A DNA stretch of 64,000 nt. Source: Streptomyces asiaticus (GTDB lineage Bacteria > Actinomycetota > Actinomycetes > Streptomycetales > Streptomycetaceae). Within the stretch, counting starts at the first letter, position 1. Each line of letters starts with the position of its first letter. This document shows, piece by piece, positions 59,301 through 64,000 of the stretch. The position numbers and the translations under genes were made by a program. The notes below the pieces were generated by a model. It ran no database searches, had not been told where the DNA came from, and was given only the letters and a program-made list of their open reading frames with translations. Location of the stretch: contig NZ_JAGSHX010000006.1 of the NCBI RefSeq assembly GCF_018138715.1, forward strand, positions 10,044,001-10,108,000. The letters run 5' to 3'.

Positions 59301-61784
59301 GAGACGCCCGGCACCACCGTGGCGGCGCTCGCCGCGGCCCAGGCACACCGCACCCCGGAGGCACCCGCTGTCCTGCACGGCGACACCGTGCTCAGCCACC
59401 GGGACCTGGCCGAGCGGGCGGAACACCTCGCCGGGGCACTCCGCGCGCACGGCGCGGGGCCCGGCGCCCTGGTCGCCGTGGTGCTGCGCCGGGGCCCCGA
59501 CCTGCCCGCCACCCTCCTCGCCGTCCAGGCGACCGGCGCCGCCTACCTGCCCGTCGACCCCACCCTGCCGACCGAGCGCGTCACGGCGCTCCTGACCGAC
59601 GCCCGACCCCTCCTCGTGGTGCGCGACGCCACCGGACCCGCCGCCGAACCCGTTGTCACGACCGGGGCGGCCGAGCCGCTGCCGGTGCCACCGGACACCG
59701 CGTACGTCACGTACACCTCGGGCTCCACCGGGCGGCCCAAGGGCGTCGTCGTGCCACGGGCCGCGCTGGTGAACCTGCTGCTCGCCCTGCGCGAGCAGCT
59801 CGCGGTCGGCCCCGACGACCGGATGCTGGCCTCCGCACCCGTCGGCTTCGACATGTGCAAGCCCGAGTTGTACCTGCCGCTGATCACCGGCGGTGCCATG
59901 GTCCTCGCCGACCTGGACGCGCTGCGCGACCCCGACCAGCTGTGCGCGCTGCTCGACCGGCACCGCGTCACCGTGATGCAGGCGACCCCGTCGCTCTGGC
60001 GGACGCTCCTGGCACGACGACCGCGACAACTGCGCCACGTGCGCGCCGTGGTCGGCGGCGAGGCGGTCCCCGGGGAACTCGCCGGTGAGCTGGCCGCCGC
60101 CACCGCGTCGCTGCTCGCCTGCTACGGCCCGACCGAGACCACCGTCTGGTCCGCCACCCACCCGGTCGGCGCGCGGACCGACGGCACCGTGCCGCTCGGC
60201 CGACCGCTGCGCAACACCCGCGCTTACGTCCTCGACGGCCGGCTGCGCCCCGTCCCCCCGGGCACGAGAGGCGAGCTGTACCTGGCCGGCGCGGGCCTGG
60301 CGACCGGCTACCTCGGTCGCCCCGGCCTGACGGCCGCCCGCTTCCTGCCGGACCCCTTCGGACCGGCCGGTCGGCGGATGTACCGCACCGGCGACCTCGC
60401 GTCATGGAGCCGCGACGGGGTGCTCCGCTTCCACGGCCGGACCGACGACCAGGTGAAGATCCGCGGTCACCGCGTCGAACTCGGCGAGATCGAAGCCGCG
60501 CTGGGCGGGCATCCGCAGGTCACGGCCGCCGCAGTCGCCGTGCACGACCGCAGTGCCGATGACCGCCGGCTCGTCGGCTACGTCACCCCCGAAGACGTGG
60601 ATCTGGGCGCGGTCGGGGCGCACCTGACCCGGCACCTGCCGGACTACATGGTGCCCGGCCGGCTGCTCGCCCTGGACCGGCTGCCCCTCGGCGTCAACGG
60701 AAAGCTGCTGCGCGACCAGTTGCCCGAGCCCGACTGGGCGGCCGCCACCGGCGCCGAGCCGCCGCGCGATCTCCGTGAGGATCTGATGTGCCGCCAGTTC
60801 GCCGAGGTGCTCGCCGTACCGAGAGTCGGCCCCGAGGACAACTTCTTCGAACTCGGCGGCCACTCGCTGCTCGCCGCCCGGCTGACCGAGCGGGTACGCG
60901 CCGTCCTCGGCCTCGCACCCGCCCTCCGGAACGTCTTCGAGGCCCCCACCCCGGCCGCCCTGAGCCGATTGCTCGACGGGCCGCCGACCGCGTCCGCCCC
61001 CGCACACCTCGTGCCCTTCCGGGCCACCGGAGCGGCCGCGCCGGTGTTCTGTGTCCACCCGCTGAGCGGGATGAGCTGGAGTTACGCCGGCCTGCTGCGG
61101 CACATCGGCCGGCACCACCCGGTCCACGGCATCCAGGCCGAGGGCGCCGGGGGAGTGGCGGACCTGCCCGGCACGATCGAGGAGATGGCCGAGCGCTACC
61201 TGCGGCTGCTGCGCACGGTCCGCCCGTCCGGCCCGTACCACCTGGTCGGCTGGTCCTTCGGCGGACTGGTGGCGCACGCCATGGCGGTCCGGCTGCGGGA
61301 ACTCGGCGAGCCCGAAGGGACGCTGTTCCTGGTCGACGCCGTCGCCGCCACCGGGGCCGGGCCCGCCGAGCCCATCGACGAGCACCGTGTGCACCGGCTG
61401 CTGCTGACGGCCGCCGGGTTCGACGACGACCGCCTCGCCCCGGAGACCCTCGACTTCACCACCGTCTCGGCACTGCTGCGCCGCGAGGGCAGCCTCTTCG
61501 CCCGCCTCACCGAGGACGACATCGCCCGCGTCATCGCCGTCTCCCGGCACAACGACGCCCTGCTGCGCGCCTACCGCCCCCCACGCTACGCGGGCGCCAC
61601 CACCTACATCGAGGCCGCCGGCGAACCCCGGCGCGCGGCGCCCACGCACGAACTGTGGCGGCCGTACGCCGGCGGCGAGCTGACCGTAGGGCACGTCGAC
61701 GCACGACACCACCAAGTGATGCAGCCCCAGCACGTGGACGCCGTCGGCGTCCAGCTCGCCGAAGCCCTCGGGAGGGCCCGTTGA
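50361..61784 (+). CDS. Trimodular nonribosomal peptide synthetase (C-A-PCP-E-C-A-PCP-C-A-PCP-TE)
   Basis: About 3,807 residues. Order: starter-type C (~5-440, HHIALDG); A1 (P-loop [11 protein letters not shown] ~613) with PCP1 (LGGDS ~1001); an epimerase (HHLAVDG ~1172, NYLGRFG ~1401); C2 (HHLLVDG ~1626), A2 and PCP2 (LGGHS ~2468); C3 (HHIAADG ~2659), A3 and PCP3 (LGGHS ~3493); a thioesterase (GWSFGG ~3630). This predicts an N-capped tripeptide with a D-residue first. Specificity codes read by hand against GrsA: A1 DALWWGGVFK (Val-like), A2 DVWNVAMVHK (closest to Thr), A3 DMPQVGCVWK (unassigned). Alternative starts are ATG 50325 and 50343; none has a strong ribosome binding site. No MbtH gene is seen. 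Confidence 0.92.
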   Translation: MPDNPAELPLTDAQLGVWLAERGGFGEPGAYQWAEYLELDGPVAVDLLATAVGRTAADCEAVNVRIEAAGSAAPVQWLVADVEHVVETVDLRETPDPDAAALEWMRAAMAEAGGCDAGPLFFGAVLRVSDDRTLLFHRVHHIALDGAGMALFAERVAEVYSHLCEGSPVPPSGWSGLRALVDAEKAYRGSAEHDADGDRWRERLAGRSHFPTLGAGPAAASDRSLRAGRDVPAAEFNELRDGARRLGHRWTRLFTAATAIQLHAMTGDRDVVLSLPVAGRSAELVRRVPAMTANVLPLRLRVDPAASVGRLLDEVAEELRAVRRHERYRGERLRREVDCPDDGRRFFGPVLNIQRFDRPLRFGSVTSTVRNLQAPPSEDLSFFAHDRGDGELRLDFDVNPANHGEELLRGVADRFPHVLRQVARAERDTPLARIATTTTGERRRLVALGTGAPTSAAPADTAVGRFADRVRRTPDAFAVRCAGTGERLTYRELDGRAAVLAGALVAAGAGPERTVVLLVERSVDLVVAALAVVRAGAAYVPLHRDDALPRQEAVLSDADARLLVTDRHTGGDAIVTYARDRGLRLLDVRAGSDAAADDAPAGTGASPDALACVMFTSGSTGRPKGVGITQGALAGLAADRWWSEGGADRVLLHSPHAFDAFNLELWVPLLTGGEVVVAAPGHLGPAELARTVAETGVTGLWLTAGLFHAIAAEDPACLAGVRQVWTGGDVVSPDAVRAVSQALPQLTVVNGYGPTETTVFATRYAVPELPADAVSVPIGGPLDGKRVLLLDDALRPVPPGSVGELYLGGTGVARGYVGRAGATAERFVPDPSGPPGARVYRTGDLARWSADGRLEFAGRADGQVKLRGHRIETGEIDAVLRADPRVRQAATVAQEHPGGRRLVSYVTASGGAADGLDTVALLDRARDRLPAYMLPAAVMVVDRLPLTRNGKLDRAALPALESAVAARSAGAGSAPRTPAEKLLAGLVGELLGVQDVPLDQDFFRLGGDSIQAIQLAAAAQRAGLAITTPDVFRTPTVAGLAAALADERLPAHRIALDDADDSALPLTPVMHWLRERGGTLHGFVQSLTVRTPVGITGEQVRAVVQALVDHHPMLRLSLTVTGPIWSLEVLPTVPVELNRPGPPTDPERGRMVHACWSDPGPGAAGALTLTVHHLAVDGVSWRILRDDLDTAWDAVRRGRTPRLQPTGTSFAQWAKALVGYAHHPAVLHAFAHQPPEPVEPPVAARPLDPASDAEDTRRRHTATLPGALTARLLSDATAAFDCSVQDLLLTAFALAAADWRGGPDALLVDLEGHGREEFADNLDLSRTVGWFTTLYPVVLDPGCSWAEARTDPIALDGAVAQVRSRTRDSGRAGLTHGLLRYLNPQSAPALADRPTPQFAFNYLGRFGVGGEGPWSVLADVTAAGTASDDGLTTAAGPAMSHAVELDTVITDRPDGPELVAHWSWPGGLLDATRVAGLAERWFDVLGALVGRARSRATGELPLPPLAQGLLFHSLYDHDGVDPYLVQFVFDLDGTLDAAALRDALHRLLRRHPQLSAGVRPGASGRPVQAVVPGSAVEWHERPAPEDLEDFLAADRRRRFDLADPPLMRAALLRRSADRHTFVLTTHHLLVDGWSMPILVHELFSLYAGHPLPPATPYRDFLDWLAARDARADESAWRALLASVDGPTLVGGPGRRGATGARRRTTAELDPESTARVEALAREGGLTTSVVVRLAWAVLLGALTGRDDVVFGATVSGRPAELPGAERIVGLLINTVPVRVRLDPHRPVADCLADLRAQQLSMLDHQHADLTTLQTVTGHAELFDTVVVFENYPVDDEELATLVPGLKLREVQGRDGTHYPLTLIAVPGDRLRLQLDHSTDLFDGDAAGRLLDRLRAVLDRMADDPAAPLGRVDLLLPDERADLEAPAPAPDRDTGPATLTALFSAQVRRRPAAPALTHGGTTLSYAELDARANRLAHLLIERGAGPERLVGLVLERSADLVVAILAVLKSGAGYLPLDPAYPEERIRGVLAEAGPVLVVTGVPLPVPHPQILLDGPDTAATHPAHPPAMTVDPQAVAYVIYTSGSTGRPKGVLVTHRNVVRLLAATDERFRFDADVHALFHSYAFDVSVWEMWTALGRGGRLVVVSDDVARSPRDLLALLRRERVTALNQTPSAFYQLLRAEEEAGADALPDLRVIVCAGEALEPSRVRSWHGPGRPALVNMYGITETTVHATYTELTDPEETASVVGTALPDLRLRLLDHALRPVPPGCPGEIHVSGPGVTRGYLDRPALTASRFVPDPFGAPGTRMYRSGDLARQRPDGTLEYLGRIDQQVKIRGYRIEPGEIERVLEQHPAVERAVVLADTGTDGGRLLCYAVPATRPAGTGPAETPSAGELRAHARTVLPAHMVPAFVVLVDEIPLTGNGKLDRAALPRPQTALPVSRGPENPQERLLCDLFAETLGLAEVGAEDNFFDLGGHSLLATRLINRLRAETGRELSIRTLFDAPVVADLARHLPEGAAVAPARAATAPRPERVPLSPAQRRLWFFDRFAGPNSVYNMSFAVRFTGPLRVEPLRAALGDLLDRHESLRTTVVEHHGEPYQRIRDADGLPFQTVVTSEAELPGLLAAASAHVFDLETELPVRAVLHETAPEQHVLLLLMHHIAADGWSLGPLARDLSTAYRARAAGDTPRWTSAPVSYADHTIRLLDRDPDTGVDHWRRILYGAPEVLRLPLDHPRPPLSAHRGETVPFTLDAALHARLNRLAATTRTSLFMVVHTAVAALLHRLGAGDDIPVGTPVAGRHDAALHDTVGCFVNTVVLRTDLSGAPTFAELLQRVRATDLDAFAHQEVPFERVVEAVNPPRSLAAHPLFQVMLAFQDTPAAEFDLPGLRTEPVAVHGGASRMDLLWSMRQHYTDHGGEAGIEGLLEYDTELFTPASARLMLARLERLLRAAVADPQLPVADLPVLVDGEYERLTGQGSGTDRETPGTTVAALAAAQAHRTPEAPAVLHGDTVLSHRDLAERAEHLAGALRAHGAGPGALVAVVLRRGPDLPATLLAVQATGAAYLPVDPTLPTERVTALLTDARPLLVVRDATGPAAEPVVTTGAAEPLPVPPDTAYVTYTSGSTGRPKGVVVPRAALVNLLLALREQLAVGPDDRMLASAPVGFDMCKPELYLPLITGGAMVLADLDALRDPDQLCALLDRHRVTVMQATPSLWRTLLARRPRQLRHVRAVVGGEAVPGELAGELAAATASLLACYGPTETTVWSATHPVGARTDGTVPLGRPLRNTRAYVLDGRLRPVPPGTRGELYLAGAGLATGYLGRPGLTAARFLPDPFGPAGRRMYRTGDLASWSRDGVLRFHGRTDDQVKIRGHRVELGEIEAALGGHPQVTAAAVAVHDRSADDRRLVGYVTPEDVDLGAVGAHLTRHLPDYMVPGRLLALDRLPLGVNGKLLRDQLPEPDWAAATGAEPPRDLREDLMCRQFAEVLAVPRVGPEDNFFELGGHSLLAARLTERVRAVLGLAPALRNVFEAPTPAALSRLLDGPPTASAPAHLVPFRATGAAAPVFCVHPLSGMSWSYAGLLRHIGRHHPVHGIQAEGAGGVADLPGTIEEMAERYLRLLRTVRPSGPYHLVGWSFGGLVAHAMAVRLRELGEPEGTLFLVDAVAATGAGPAEPIDEHRVHRLLLTAAGFDDDRLAPETLDFTTVSALLRREGSLFARLTEDDIARVIAVSRHNDALLRAYRPPRYAGATTYIEAAGEPRRAAPTHELWRPYAGGELTVGHVDARHHQVMQPQHVDAVGVQLAEALGRAR

Positions 61785-61801
61785 CCGCCACCGAGGACGC
61801 G

Positions 61802-63658
61802 ATGTACGAGGCGGACAGCGCCGCACTCGACGAACTGCCCGCAGGAGCAAGGGTGGTGATCAGGCTTCCAGGCGGCCACCGCCTCGCGAACGTCCTGATC
61901 GGCTGCTTCGACCGGGGACTCGTCGCCGTCCCGCTGCACCCGCGGGCCGGGGACGCGGACCTCGCCGCGGGCGCCGCCCGGGTCGCCGCCACGGCCGTCG
62001 TGGACGTCCACGGAGTCCGGCCCACCGGACTGCCCGACGCGCACCCGACGCCCGAAGCCCCAGCGCTCATCATGTTCACCTCCGGCTCCACCGGCCCGCA
62101 GAAAGGGGTCGTGCTCAGCCGCCGGGCGGTTCTCGGCAACGCACGCCGCACAGCGGTCCTGCACGGCATCACACCGGACCGCCCGCACGGCACCTGCCTG
62201 CCGCTGTACCACTGCAACGCACTGGTCATGTCACTGCTCGGCACCCACCTCACCGGCACGCCGCTCACCCTGCACCCCGCCTTCGACCCGGCCGGCTACT
62301 TCGCCGCGCTGGACGCCTCGGGCGCCAGGACGGCCTCCATCGTCCCGGCCCTCCTCGCGGACCTGGTCGAGGCCGCTCCCGCGTGGCCCGACAGGCTGGA
62401 TTACCTGATCACCGCCGCGGCTCCGCTCACCGCCGACCTGGCCCGCCGCTTCCACTCCCGCTACGGCCCGAGGCTGCGTCAGGGCTATGGCCTGACGGAG
62501 GCGGTCAACTTCAGCTTCACCATGCCGCTGCTCGACGACACCGACTTCCGCACCCACTACCTGGAGCGGACACCCCCGGTGGGCGTACCACTGCCCGGTA
62601 CCGAACTCCACCTGGAATCCGGCGAGGTCTGGATCAGAACGCCTGACCTGATGACCGGCTACTGGCAGGACCCGCGCACCACCGCCGCCACCGTCACCGA
62701 CGATGGCTGGCTGCGGACCGGCGACCTGGGCGAGCTCCGGGACGGGCTCCTCGTCCTGCGGGGCCGCGCGGGCGAGCGCATCAACCGAGGCGGGGAGAAG
62801 CACCACCCCCTCGACATCGAGCACGGCTGGCGCCGGGCGGGCCTCACCGGCCGGTTCGCGGCGGTCGCGGTGGACGAGCCCACGCTCGGCGACGACGTCG
62901 CCCTCGTCGCGACGGAACAGCCGGTGCCCGAGGTCCGCACCCTGTACGAGCGATCGCCGCTGCGGCCCGCGGTCGTCCAGTTCGGCGGGTACCGGGCGAC
63001 CGCCACCGGAAAGCCGCAACGCCGGGCGATGAGCCGGCCGCTGGCCGCCCGCCGCCTGGCGCCCGCACGGTACGACCGACTGCTGCGCCACGCCGCGGCC
63101 ACCGCACGCCACCTCCTGGACTCCGGGACCGACGACCCGGCCCTGCGGTCCCTCGCCGAACACACCGCCGCCCGGCACGCCGGGACCGGGGACGACACCG
63201 TCCTGGCCGCCTACGACTTCCTGCGCGAGCACTGGCACGCCCCCGACGACGCGGAACTCGCCCGCGCCAAGGCGCGGTGGCGCGCGAAGCTGCTCGCCGC
63301 GTGGCCGCTCTCGGTGCACGGGGAACTGGCCGCGGAGCTGGCCGCCCGGCACGGCGTCGAGGAGGGGCCGGTGCCGTGGGGCGTCGAGACCCGCCTCGAC
63401 GGCGGCGCACTGGTCCTCCTCCCGCACGGGCCCGCGCCGGGCGGCCCCGCCCGGCCGCTGGGCCCGCTGCTGTCCTTCCTCGACGTCCCCGGCAGCGGGG
63501 GAGCGGACCGCTGGGAGTGGCTGTCCCGGCAGCGGGACGGTGGAACATCCCTGACCGGCTGCTCGGTGCTCCGCGCCGGGCGACACGACGCGGGTGGCGT
63601 GCTCTGGGCGCGTCACCCCGGTTCCGGACCGAACGAGCACATGGGAGCGACAGGATGA
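61802..63658 (+). CDS. Acyl-CoA-synthetase-like adenylating enzyme with unknown C-terminal domain
   Basis: A 618-residue protein. The AMP-forming core is complete in its motifs but short at the N-terminus. The P-loop [16 protein letters not shown] is already at ~residue 89 (about 150-190 in normal synthetases). Then come YGLTEAVNFSF, the ATP-binding GWLRTGDLGEL and the C-terminal hinge RINRGGEKHHPLDIE with a late TGKPQRR lysine. From ~residue 420 an additional ~200 residues follow (ARAKARWRAKLLAAWPLSVHGELA, then VPWGVETRLDGGALVLLP) that I cannot assign. It may load the acyl or aryl cap onto the starter C domain. TTG 61781, overlapping the NRPS stop, is an alternative start. Confidence 0.75.
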   Translation: MYEADSAALDELPAGARVVIRLPGGHRLANVLIGCFDRGLVAVPLHPRAGDADLAAGAARVAATAVVDVHGVRPTGLPDAHPTPEAPALIMFTSGSTGPQKGVVLSRRAVLGNARRTAVLHGITPDRPHGTCLPLYHCNALVMSLLGTHLTGTPLTLHPAFDPAGYFAALDASGARTASIVPALLADLVEAAPAWPDRLDYLITAAAPLTADLARRFHSRYGPRLRQGYGLTEAVNFSFTMPLLDDTDFRTHYLERTPPVGVPLPGTELHLESGEVWIRTPDLMTGYWQDPRTTAATVTDDGWLRTGDLGELRDGLLVLRGRAGERINRGGEKHHPLDIEHGWRRAGLTGRFAAVAVDEPTLGDDVALVATEQPVPEVRTLYERSPLRPAVVQFGGYRATATGKPQRRAMSRPLAARRLAPARYDRLLRHAAATARHLLDSGTDDPALRSLAEHTAARHAGTGDDTVLAAYDFLREHWHAPDDAELARAKARWRAKLLAAWPLSVHGELAAELAARHGVEEGPVPWGVETRLDGGALVLLPHGPAPGGPARPLGPLLSFLDVPGSGGADRWEWLSRQRDGGTSLTGCSVLRAGRHDAGGVLWARHPGSGPNEHMGATG

Positions 63659-64000
63659 CGCAGCCCACCGAGACCATCGGCCGGATGAAGCGGTCGCCCG
63701 ACCACGAGGACGAGATCCTCGACATCCGAGGCCACCGGGACCCCGACCGCAACCGGCTCACCCCGGTGGTGCAACTGCCCCCGGAGACCGCCCTGACCGT
63801 TGTCGACGCTCTGTCCGGCCTGGTCCGGGCGGCCCACCGGGGGGAGGGGGAGCGCCCCACACCGGCGGGCGAGCTGAAGCGGGCGCAGGTCTTCGAGGAG
63901 GGCGATGTCTTCATGCTGGAGCCGCCCTTCCCGGGCTTCTTCGCCGACCGCTACCTCATGGACTTCTACGACACCGCCGCACGCGACATCTGTTCGCGCA
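63655..64000 (+). CDS. Unrecognised protein, N-terminal part (runs off the window)
   Basis: The first 115 residues of a gene starting at ATG 63655, which overlaps the stop of the adenylating enzyme (ATGA), so it belongs to the same operon. It begins MTQPTETIGRMKRSPDHEDE and contains VFMLEPPFPGFFADRYLMDFYDTAARD. No family is recognised. It is probably a biosynthetic or tailoring function of the peptide cluster. Confidence 0.6.
   Translation, partial: MTQPTETIGRMKRSPDHEDEILDIRGHRDPDRNRLTPVVQLPPETALTVVDALSGLVRAAHRGEGERPTPAGELKRAQVFEEGDVFMLEPPFPGFFADRYLMDFYDTAARDICSR

Overview
The window is very GC-rich, with GTG/TTG starts, ATGA gene overlaps, Tat- and Sec-secreted glycosidases carrying ricin-type (CBM13) domains, a perfect CebR box and sugar ABC importers without their own ATPase. 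All of this points to a Streptomyces or close relative. Many truncated genes and transposase remnants suggest a plastic accessory region such as a chromosome arm. I saw no tRNA, rRNA, CRISPR array or intact insertion sequence.

Layout. (1) 1-5.5 kb: a plus-strand run of two SAM methyltransferases, a GyrI-like ligand-binding protein, an AlkD-type DNA glycosylase and a molybdopterin oxidoreductase. (2) 5.7-13 kb: a DUF1707 protein; a Rox-like FAD monooxygenase preceded by a 17-codon leader ORF and a hairpin over its ribosome binding site; a methyltransferase; an F420-type (LLM) oxidoreductase with a decapitated nitronate monooxygenase; an ISAs1 remnant; and a TetR/SDR pair with a palindromic operator. 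(3) 13-15 kb: a secreted GH6 cellulase with a CebR box, next to a dead LacI-type gene.

(4) 15-44 kb: a large plant-glycan locus. A GntR/FadR regulator faces a minus-strand operon GH54 > GH27-CBM13 > GH43-CBM6 > uncharacterised cytosolic protein > GH141. Then come a Tat-exported alpha/beta hydrolase, a GH78 rhamnosidase and a CE1 esterase. A second minus-strand array reads GH54 (frameshifted) > GH39-like-CBM13 > GH59-CBM13 > GH29-CBM13 > sugar-binding lipoprotein > two permeases. The predicted activities (arabinose, galactose, fucose, rhamnose and possibly beta-L-arabinopyranose release) fit arabinogalactan-protein or complex pectin side chains. The released oligosaccharides would enter through the ABC importer, whose ATPase must be encoded elsewhere (MsiK is the usual partner). 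An 11-bp palindrome, ACATGGGATGT, occurs three times exactly and three times with one mismatch, only in the control regions of the GntR gene and the two GH54-headed operons. This is the best candidate for a locus-specific regulon.

(5) 44-50 kb: a DUF2461 protein, a GAF-domain remnant, a GMC oxidoreductase, a TetR regulator with two identical-arm operators 42 bp apart, a decayed CocE-type hydrolase, a trace of an SDR gene, a SnoaL-like protein and a HAD fragment. (6) 50-64 kb: the start of a nonribosomal peptide cluster. It has one 3.8-kDa-residue-scale synthetase (about 3,807 residues, C-A-PCP-E-C-A-PCP-C-A-PCP-TE), a short acyl-CoA-synthetase-like enzyme fused to an unknown C-terminal region, and an unrecognised gene that runs off the window.
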